In this document: positions 35,506 through 42,602 of the stretch, piece after piece
Numbering within the stretch: position 1 is the stretch's first letter
How the letters are laid out: each line of letters begins with the position of its first letter
The notes under the pieces: model-generated
Seen by the model: only the letters and a program-made list of their open reading frames with translations
What the model was told of the DNA's origin: nothing
The model's database searches: none
NCBI RefSeq assembly: GCF_900302445.1
Contig: NZ_ONZF01000003.1
Span: 546,157-610,156, forward strand
From: Palleronia abyssalis
Lineage (GTDB): Bacteria; Pseudomonadota; Alphaproteobacteria; Rhodobacterales; Rhodobacteraceae
Direction of reading: 5' to 3'
Length of the DNA: 64,000 nucleotides
Made by a program: the position numbers and the translations under genes

Positions 35506-36236
35506 CACAGCGCGTCCACGCAGCGCGGGAAGACTGACTGGAAGCCTTCGGCATGGGTGGCCTTGCGCCCGCCCGCCTGCCCGCCCGAATTGCGGCGGAA
35601 GTGATTGCCGCGGTTCTGGGCGACGTTGGTGTAGTAGTCCCAGAGATGCTCCTGCCCCTGCATGCATTCGATGGCGGCGCGCTTCTTGTCCCACACGTCC
35701 GAGATGTCGAGGAACGTGTCGGGCACCCAGCCCATCTGTTCGGTCTGGTGCGGCTCGAACTGATAGACCTGAGGTGCGCCCAGAACCGTCTGCCCGGGGT
35801 TATGGCCCCAGGCCTGCGCGATCATCCGGCATTCGATGGTCAGCGCATAGGTATAGGCGTGATCTGTGTTGTACGGATCGCGCTGGGAATGGGTCAGGAT
35901 GAAGCCGGGCTGAACCTCGCGGAGGATATCCACCAGCGCGTCCTTGTCATCACGGTCTAGGTGCAGCGGATAGTCCCCCAAATCCATGAAGCGGATGTCG
36001 GCGCAGCCCAGCGCATCCGCCGCCGCCTGGGCCTCGGCCTTGCGGGCGTCCTTCACCTGGTCGAGCGTGTAGCCGCCCTGTTTCCACAGCTTGGCGCTCT
36101 CTCCGCGCTCACCGAAGCTGAGGCAGACGACCGTCATGTCGATGCCCCGCGATTGGTGCAGCGCAATGGCACCCCCGCAGCGCCAGACGAAATCCGCGGC
36201 GTGCGCACTGATCACGAGACCTGTTTTTCCGGCCAT
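35505..36236 (-). CDS. galB: 4-oxalomesaconate hydratase (PIG-L-like)
   Basis: 243 residues of the PIG-L/LmbE deacetylase fold, but with [13 protein letters not shown] in place of the usual AHPDDE. This is the signature of GalB, the zinc-dependent hydratase of gallate degradation. [19 protein letters not shown] and [16 protein letters not shown] also match. It turns the tautomerised oxalomesaconate into 4-carboxy-4-hydroxy-2-oxoadipate. It is the first gene of galB-galC-galD on the minus strand. Confidence 0.9.
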   Translation of the reverse strand: MAGKTGLVISAHAADFVWRCGGAIALHQSRGIDMTVVCLSFGERGESAKLWKQGGYTLDQVKDARKAEAQAAADALGCADIRFMDLGDYPLHLDRDDKDALVDILREVQPGFILTHSQRDPYNTDHAYTYALTIECRMIAQAWGHNPGQTVLGAPQVYQFEPHQTEQMGWVPDTFLDISDVWDKKRAAIECMQGQEHLWDYYTNVAQNRGNHFRRNSGGQAGGRKATHAEGFQSVFPRCVDAL

Positions 36237-36354
36237 CCGAACGGCTCCTTCCGGTGTTGCAACAGATTGCTTTTACGCATCGAAGAGTAGGCTAATGCGG
36301 TAAGTTCGGCCAATCCGTTCGTCGTTCCGACCATTCAATCTGCGCAACGCCGGG

Positions 36355-37221
36355 TTACAGGCGGTTCAGCACGCGGTCGACCTCCTGCCATAGATCGTCG
36401 CCAGACGGGTTGGCTTGCGTGTCCGCGACCCGGTCCTGCCACGCCGCCGTCGCCGCGGCCATGCCACCGCCCAGGCCCAGCGCCTCGACCGTCTTCGCGA
36501 CCTCGCGCATTTCGGCCGCGCGGCGTTTGCCATGCACCATCATACGCTCGAAATTATAGGCCGCGCGGGACGGCCATTCCATTCCGGGGTCCGATGCTTC
36601 GAACGAGCCCAGAACCTCGGCCCCCACCCCGGCGCGGCGGGCGGACAGAAAGCATTCGGCCGTCAGCGCCTCGATCCCCTTGATCATGACCGACCGGATC
36701 ATCTTGATCGAGGACGCCTGTCCGACCGTGTCCCCCACCACGCGGACCTGCATGTCCAGCGCAGTCAGCGCGCTCAGCGCGACATCGGCATGGGGGCCCG
36801 ACAGCAGGATCGGAACGCGGTGTTTCTTCCCGGCAACCGGGGCCATGATCGCCATATCGACATAACGCCCCCCGGCCCCTTCGATCACCTCCGCGGCGGC
36901 GCGTTTGGTATCCGGCGCGCAGGAATTGCCGTCAAACCACAGCGTCCCCGGCGCGACGGACCCGGCGCCTGCCCGCGCGGCCTCCAGGGCGCAATCGGCC
37001 GTCACAAGGCAGAAGACGCGCTCCGCCCCGTCCAAGGCAGCTTCGATGCGATCCGCACCCGTCACACCCGCCGCGGCATAGCGCGCTTCCATCGCGGCGC
37101 GCGTTTGCGATGTATCGGTCTTGATGTCGAAGGCCGCGACCTGGCCGACCGATCGCGACCAGCCGGTCGCGAAGGCCTGTCCGGCCTCGCCGAAACCCAC
37201 GAAGGCTATCGTGCCATTCAT
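36355..37221 (-). CDS. DUF1932 NAD(P)-binding oxidoreductase (6-phosphogluconate dehydrogenase-like)
   Basis: 288 residues. A Rossmann dinucleotide site (AFVGFGEAGQAFATGW) at residues 5-20 is followed by a C-terminal DUF1932 helical domain, with the catalytic-lysine region SSIKMIRSVMIKGIEAL near 185-200. The fold belongs to the beta-hydroxyacid dehydrogenase family. The location between galB and the LysR regulator suggests a step in aromatic-acid metabolism, but the substrate is not known. Confidence 0.8.
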   Translation of the reverse strand: MNGTIAFVGFGEAGQAFATGWSRSVGQVAAFDIKTDTSQTRAAMEARYAAAGVTGADRIEAALDGAERVFCLVTADCALEAARAGAGSVAPGTLWFDGNSCAPDTKRAAAEVIEGAGGRYVDMAIMAPVAGKKHRVPILLSGPHADVALSALTALDMQVRVVGDTVGQASSIKMIRSVMIKGIEALTAECFLSARRAGVGAEVLGSFEASDPGMEWPSRAAYNFERMMVHGKRRAAEMREVAKTVEALGLGGGMAAATAAWQDRVADTQANPSGDDLWQEVDRVLNRL

Positions 37222-37310
37222 CCTGCGTCTCCTTGTGCAATGTCGGGCGCGGGACGGATACTCCGCGCATGGTGGCGACATGACAAGCCGATTGCCCCGG
37301 CCGCAGGACC

Positions 37311-38579
37311 TCAGCCCATCGCGCGATCCATCGCTTCGAATTCCACGTTCAGGATATCCAGGAACCGCTGTTGCGGCATCGAGGGCTGCCAGTCGGCGCG
37401 CGTGGTATATCCGATTGCGCGCCCGGTCGGTCCCAGATCGACCTCGATACGGCAAAGATGCCCCATGGCCACCGCTTCGGCCACCTGCATCCTCGAGATC
37501 AGAGTCAAGCGGTCCGAGTCCCGCAGCATCGCCTGCAACAGCGCGGGGGCCCCCATCTCAACCGGCATCGCGATCTCGTCCCCGAAATCCAGCCTGCCCA
37601 CCAGCGCATCGAAATGCACGCGGGCCGGCGCGCCGACCCGTGGGGCGATCCAGGCGTGCCCAGCAAGGTCGGCCAGGCACAAATCGGATCTGGCTCCAAG
37701 CGGATGACCGGATCGCGCCACCACCCACAGCGGGTCGTGCAGGACCAGTGTTTCTTCAACCCCGTCGGGCACCGCGCCCTCGCGCAGCGCCCCGATCAGG
37801 ACGTCGATCTCGCCGCGCAGAAGCGCCCGCACCAGCGGCTGGTATGCGCCATCCACCACACGAATTTCGACCTTCGGAAAGGCGTCCGAGAATGCGTCAA
37901 TCGCCCGGGGCAGCACCGCCGTCTGCGCCAGCGGCAGGCACCCGACATTCAGCCGGCCCGAAAAATGCCCCTGCCAGTCGGCCAGATCGGTGCGGGCCTG
38001 CTGGAACTCGGCAAGGGCCAGGCGCGCGGCATTGGCCAGCGACTCGCCCAGGCGCGTGGGGCGCATGCCGCGGGAGGTCATCTCGAACAGCGGCGCATTC
38101 GCCCGACGCTCGGCCGCGCGCAGCGACCGGCTGACGGTCGAGACCTCGCGCCCCATCTGACGGGCCGCTGCGCGAAACCCTAGATGGTCGACCGCGGCAA
38201 CCAGCGCGGTCAGCTGCGCGTGGCTCAGCGCCTTCCACACGCGGGGCCTTTCGGCGGGCCACCCCGACCGGTCCAAGAGCGCCAGACCACGGCGGACGCG
38301 GGCGACGTAGGTCTCTCCGGCCTCGGTGATCCGCATGCCCCCGCTGGTCCGCCAGAACAGCGGCAACCCGATGTCGCCCTCAATCTTCGCGACGCCTTGG
38401 GTCAGGGCCGGTTGCGAAAGGCTGATAGCATCCGCCGCCGCCGAGAGAGAGCCGATATCGGCGATTGCCACAACTCCGGCGAGATGGCGCAAGTTTGGGG
38501 GATCGGATCTCAGGGGAACCACCGGCGCTGCTTGTTGCGCAATCTGAATATCGCCCGAATGAGACCGCGTCGAATCCAA
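37311..38579 (-). CDS. LysR-family regulator with two tandem helix-turn-helix domains
   Basis: 422 residues instead of the usual about 300. Two LysR-type winged helices follow each other: about 28-95 (GSLSAAADAISLSQPALTQG) and about 117-185 (GFRAAARQMGREVSTVSRSL). A normal effector-binding domain comes next (about 205-415). It lies between the gal genes and the divergent TAXI-TRAP/ligI genes with a 59-bp spacer, so it is the likely regulator of both. The chosen ATG leaves a 25-residue leader; a later start is possible. Confidence 0.87.
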   Translation of the reverse strand: MDSTRSHSGDIQIAQQAAPVVPLRSDPPNLRHLAGVVAIADIGSLSAAADAISLSQPALTQGVAKIEGDIGLPLFWRTSGGMRITEAGETYVARVRRGLALLDRSGWPAERPRVWKALSHAQLTALVAAVDHLGFRAAARQMGREVSTVSRSLRAAERRANAPLFEMTSRGMRPTRLGESLANAARLALAEFQQARTDLADWQGHFSGRLNVGCLPLAQTAVLPRAIDAFSDAFPKVEIRVVDGAYQPLVRALLRGEIDVLIGALREGAVPDGVEETLVLHDPLWVVARSGHPLGARSDLCLADLAGHAWIAPRVGAPARVHFDALVGRLDFGDEIAMPVEMGAPALLQAMLRDSDRLTLISRMQVAEAVAMGHLCRIEVDLGPTGRAIGYTTRADWQPSMPQQRFLDILNVEFEAMDRAMG

Positions 38580-38638
38580 TTAGTGTCCGGCGCGCCCGAC
38601 CCGTATGATGCGGATAATAAATCAGGGAGGATTTAGCG

Positions 38639-39559
38639 ATGTATCTCAGGTGCACTTTCACTGCGCTTGCGCTGGCTGCAGCGACGCCGCTGGCCGCACA
38701 GGACCGTGTCTCGATCGGGACGGGCGGCACGGGCGGCGTGTTTTATGCCGTCGGCGCCGGCATGGCCGATCTGCTGAACCGGCAGCTCGACGGAGTGTCC
38801 GCGAATGCCGAAGTCACCGGGGCCTCGGTCGAGAATATCCGCCGCGTCTCGAACGGCGAGATGACCATGGGCTTCTCCTCGGCCTCTACGCTGTACGAGG
38901 GCAAGGCCGGCGAAGGCCCCTTCGACGGCGACCCGCAGAATGTCGCAGCCATCGCCTATCTCTACCCGGCCGTGCTCCAGCTTGCCGCGACGGCCGAAAG
39001 CGGTGCCGAAACCGTGGCCGATCTGGGCGGCCTCGATATCTCCATCGGACCGCCGGGATCGAACTCGTCGATCTTCGCCGAGCGTCTGCTGACCTCGCAG
39101 GACGCGTTCGACATGGGCAACGTATCGTTCCTGTCCTACGGAGAGGCGACCGGTGCGATCAAGAACGGGCAACTGGAAGGCTCGATCATCCTGGCCGGCA
39201 CGCCCGCCTCGGCCTTCATTGAACTCTTCACGACCGAAGACGTCCGACTGATCCCGGTCGAGGGCGGCAGCGTCGAAGGTCTGCTTCAGGACTATCCGTT
39301 CTACGAACTAGTCGACATCCCCGCAGGCACCTATGAAGGGCAGGACGGTGCAGTCTCGGCGGTGGGCGATCCGGCAATCCTGTTCACAGCAGCGGATGCG
39401 GACGAGGAGATGGTCCGCCAGATCACGGCCACCCTCTTCGACAATCTCGAAACGTTGGGGTCCGTCCATCCCGCCGCTGCCAAGATCACGGTCGAAGCCG
39501 CGGGCAACACCCCGATCGACCTGCATCCGGGCGCGCAGGCGTATTTCGACGGCCGTTGA
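38639..39559 (+). CDS. TAXI-family TRAP transporter substrate-binding protein
   Basis: 306 residues with a signal peptide (1-21, ending PLAAQ) and the TAXI hallmark SIGTGGTGGVFYAVGAGMA. It also has GPPGSNSSIFAERLL and GDPAILFTAADADEEMV. It is a periplasmic receptor feeding the fused permease encoded next. GGGAGG precedes the ATG. Its place next to ligI suggests a dicarboxylate such as a pyrone or another aromatic-derived acid. Confidence 0.9.
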   Translation: MYLRCTFTALALAAATPLAAQDRVSIGTGGTGGVFYAVGAGMADLLNRQLDGVSANAEVTGASVENIRRVSNGEMTMGFSSASTLYEGKAGEGPFDGDPQNVAAIAYLYPAVLQLAATAESGAETVADLGGLDISIGPPGSNSSIFAERLLTSQDAFDMGNVSFLSYGEATGAIKNGQLEGSIILAGTPASAFIELFTTEDVRLIPVEGGSVEGLLQDYPFYELVDIPAGTYEGQDGAVSAVGDPAILFTAADADEEMVRQITATLFDNLETLGSVHPAAAKITVEAAGNTPIDLHPGAQAYFDGR

Positions 39560-39569
39560 CCGGACTCCC

Positions 39570-39596
39570 GGGCCGGGACCCATCGCGTCCCGGCCC
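39570..39596. terminator. GC-rich hairpin after the TAXI receptor gene
   Basis: Inverted repeat GGGCCGGGAC (39570-39579), loop CCATCGC, GTCCCGGCCC (39587-39596), starting ten bases after the stop codon and just before the permease gene. It has the same layout as the hairpins behind phnD and livK. Confidence 0.75.
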
Positions 39597-39613
39597 TATC
39601 GAAAGCCCACCCC

Positions 39614-41548
39614 ATGATTGACGAAACATTCGCCACGATCCTGCCGCGGGACCATGTCTCGCGGTGGGAGCACGGCCTCGCCACCGCAGCCTTGGCCCTG
39701 ACCGCCGTGGCTGCGACGGCCCTGGTGATGTGGTCGGCCTGGTTCGGCGACATCACTGCGCTGATCCTGCGCGCGGTGTTCTTCTCGCTGACCATTTCCG
39801 CGGGCCTCGTTGTGGTGGCGGTCGCGCGTCCTGCGGTCTGGTGGCGGATCGTCCTCTACGTGCTGGCCGCGTTGGTACTGATCCCGGGGCCGTTCCTGTG
39901 GGTGAACTACATCGATATCATCCGCTCCGGCGGGATCGCGAACCAGACGCATATCGCGCTGTTCATCATCTCGACGCTGGCGGCGCTGATCGTGTCACGG
40001 TTCTCCATCGGGTGGGTGATGGTGGCGCTGGGCGTCGTGGCCCTGGTTTACGCTTTCTTCGGCTATCTCATTCCGGGCACCTATGGCCACGCGGGCTACA
40101 GCCTCGGACGGGTGACCTCGAACCTGTTCCTGCGGACCGAGGGCCTGTTCGGCCTGCCCATGGGCGTGGCCGCGCAATACATCCTGCTGTTCTCGTTCCT
40201 GGGGGCGCTGCTTCTGCGCACGGGGCTGGGGCAGGTCTTCGTCGACCTGGCGCACGCCGCCACCGGACGCGTTCAGGGCGGACCTGCGCTGACGGCGGTG
40301 GTGTCGTCGACCATGTTCTCCTCGATCAACGGCTCGGCTGTGGCGGGCGTTGTGACCACCGGCACCTTCACGATCCCGCTGATGAAGCGCACCGGTTATC
40401 CGCCCCGGCTGGCCGCTGCGATCGAGGCGGCCGCCTCGTCGGCGGGCCAGATCATGCCCCCCGTGATGGGCGCCGCGGCCTTCCTGATGGCCGAGCTGAC
40501 GCAGACCCCCTATGCCACCATCGCCGCCGCGGCTCTGATCCCGGCGCTGCTTTACGTCTTCGCAATGCTCGTCGCCGTGCGCGAGGAAGCCGGCAAGCGC
40601 GATCTGGCCCGGGCCGATCCCGCCGACATCCCGGCGATGAGCGAGGTCCTTAAAACGAGCGGGCATCTGCTGATCCCCCTCATCGCGCTTATCGTGTTCC
40701 TGGCCGTGGGCTATACCCCGTCGGCCGCGGCGGTCCTATGCATCATCGCGACCCTGCTGGTCTCGGTCATCTCGAAAGAGACGCGCATCGGCCCCAAGGG
40801 CCTGGTCGAGGTGATGATGCTGACCGTCCGCAACGTCCTGCCCGTGGTGGCGGCCGTGGCGATCGCGGGCATGCTGATCGGTGTGCTGACCCTGACCGGC
40901 ATGGCGCTGAAGATGTCGGCGCTGATCCTCGACGTGGGCGGCGGCAACCTTCTGGCGGTGCTGCTTCTGACCATGGTCGCCAGCTTCGTTCTGGGCATGG
41001 GGATGCCCACGTCGGCGGCCTATCTTCTGCTGGCCATCCTCATCGCCCCCGCTTTGGAACAGTTCGGCCTGCCGATCATCGCGGCGCACATGTTCATCTT
41101 CTACTACGGGCTTCTGTCGGCGATCACGCCCCCGGTGGCGTTGGCGGCCTATGCCGGGGCGTCCATCGCCGGCGCACCGCCCAATGCCGTGGCGATCGAC
41201 TCCATCCGGCTGGGCTTCGTGAAGGTCGTCGCCCCGTTCCTGTTCGTCTACGCGCCCGAGCTTTTGCTGATCGGCACGCCCCTGACCATCGCGCTGGCCA
41301 CCATCGCGGCCTTCGCGGGCACCTTCGCCGCGGGCACCGCGCTCAGCGGATGGTGCATCGCCCCGCTGACCCTGGCGCATCGGGGCGGTTTCTGGGCCGT
41401 GGCCGCGCTTTGCACCGTCTCGCTCGTGTTGCCCATCGCCTCGGGTGCCAGCCTTCTGGCGCTGGCGCTGGCGCTGGTCGCGCTGTTCTTCCTCATCGCC
41501 TCATTGTGGAGATCCCATGGATATCGATCCGCCAACCTGGGCGCATGA
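39614..41548 (+). CDS. TRAP transporter fused permease (DctQM fusion, 4TM/12TM)
   Basis: 644 residues with about 16-18 membrane helices. The N-terminal part corresponds to DctQ and the rest to DctM, with SSTMFSSINGSAVAGVVTTG, AASSAGQIMPPVMGAAAFLM and GMGMPTSAAYLLLA. Fused permeases of this type are the usual partners of TAXI receptors. The 3' end overlaps ligI by 32 bp. Confidence 0.93.
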   Translation: MIDETFATILPRDHVSRWEHGLATAALALTAVAATALVMWSAWFGDITALILRAVFFSLTISAGLVVVAVARPAVWWRIVLYVLAALVLIPGPFLWVNYIDIIRSGGIANQTHIALFIISTLAALIVSRFSIGWVMVALGVVALVYAFFGYLIPGTYGHAGYSLGRVTSNLFLRTEGLFGLPMGVAAQYILLFSFLGALLLRTGLGQVFVDLAHAATGRVQGGPALTAVVSSTMFSSINGSAVAGVVTTGTFTIPLMKRTGYPPRLAAAIEAAASSAGQIMPPVMGAAAFLMAELTQTPYATIAAAALIPALLYVFAMLVAVREEAGKRDLARADPADIPAMSEVLKTSGHLLIPLIALIVFLAVGYTPSAAAVLCIIATLLVSVISKETRIGPKGLVEVMMLTVRNVLPVVAAVAIAGMLIGVLTLTGMALKMSALILDVGGGNLLAVLLLTMVASFVLGMGMPTSAAYLLLAILIAPALEQFGLPIIAAHMFIFYYGLLSAITPPVALAAYAGASIAGAPPNAVAIDSIRLGFVKVVAPFLFVYAPELLLIGTPLTIALATIAAFAGTFAAGTALSGWCIAPLTLAHRGGFWAVAALCTVSLVLPIASGASLLALALALVALFFLIASLWRSHGYRSANLGA

Positions 41549-42386
41549 CCCCAGCGTTCCCGACTATGCCCCGCCCGAGGGCGCCGTCGATGCCCATTGC
41601 CACGTCTTCGGGCCCGGCGACCGCTTTCCCTATGCGCCCCAGCGCAAGTACACCCCCACCGACGCGCCGAAGGAAAAGCTGTTCGCGCTGCGCCGCCACC
41701 TGGGATTTGCGCGCAACGTCATCGTGCAGGCCAGCTGCCATGGGCGCGACAACGCCGCCCTCCTCGATGCGCTGACCGCCGACCCGGAAGGATGCCGCGG
41801 CATCGCCGTGGTCGACCCGGAGATCTCGGACTCCACCCTGCACGAGATGGATGCCGCCGGCGTGCGCGGCGTCCGCTTCAACTTCGTGCGCCGTCTGGTC
41901 GATCCCGATCCTCTGGACGTCTCGGCCCGCCTTGCGGCACGGGTCGCGGCGCTGGGGTGGCACGTGGTGGTCTATTTCGAAGCATCCGATCTTGAGGACC
42001 TCGCGCCCTTCCTCAAGCAGCTTCCCTGCGACGTGGTGATCGACCACATGGGGCGGCCGGACATCGCGGCAGGCGTCGACGCGCCCGGGTTCGACGCATT
42101 CCGCGCGCTGGTCGACGATCCGAAATTCTGGGTCAAGGTCGGTTGCCCCGAGCGGATGACCCAGGACGGCCCGCCCTATGACGACGTCAGCCCCTTCGCC
42201 CGCACGCTTGTCGAGCAGATCCCGAATCGCGTGCTCTGGGGCACCGACTGGCCGCACCCGAACATGAAAAGCCACGTGCCGGATGACGGGCTTCTGGTGG
42301 ACCGGATCCCCGTGATCGCCCCCACGCCCGAGCTGCGTCAGAAGTTGTTGGTCGACAACCCGCACCGGCTGTATTTCGCGCGTTAG
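41517..42386 (+). CDS. ligI: 2-pyrone-4,6-dicarboxylate hydrolase (LigI-type amidohydrolase)
   Basis: 289 residues of the amidohydrolase superfamily. VDAHCHVFGPGDRFPYAP holds the HxH motif, and DHMGRPD and the late GTDWPHPN carry the other active-site residues. LigI opens the lactone of 2-pyrone-4,6-dicarboxylate to 4-oxalomesaconate, the substrate of the galDBC products encoded nearby. The ATG is the first one downstream of the permease frame and follows GGAGAT. Confidence 0.9.
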   Translation: MDIDPPTWAHDPSVPDYAPPEGAVDAHCHVFGPGDRFPYAPQRKYTPTDAPKEKLFALRRHLGFARNVIVQASCHGRDNAALLDALTADPEGCRGIAVVDPEISDSTLHEMDAAGVRGVRFNFVRRLVDPDPLDVSARLAARVAALGWHVVVYFEASDLEDLAPFLKQLPCDVVIDHMGRPDIAAGVDAPGFDAFRALVDDPKFWVKVGCPERMTQDGPPYDDVSPFARTLVEQIPNRVLWGTDWPHPNMKSHVPDDGLLVDRIPVIAPTPELRQKLLVDNPHRLYFAR

Positions 42387-42602
42387 CATGTTCACGCCGG
42401 GGGAAAGTCCTGCCCGACCCGGACCATAGCCCGCGGCCGTCCCGACCATACCGATACGGCTGACAGTGTCCGACAGTGCGAACAAGTGGACGATCCTCCG
42501 CACGAGACCACAGGCTGCGCTCCGCCTGCGACCTCCGCCGGCGCCGGTCGCCGCCGCACCCCCTTTCCCTGCCCTGGTCCCTCTGTCACTACTCGAAGGG
42601 CC

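Noticed and set aside
42486..42602. Longer N-terminus for SoeA
   Set aside because: The extra residues have no family resemblance and lie in a low-complexity spacer; the start at 42603 with GAAGGG is better.
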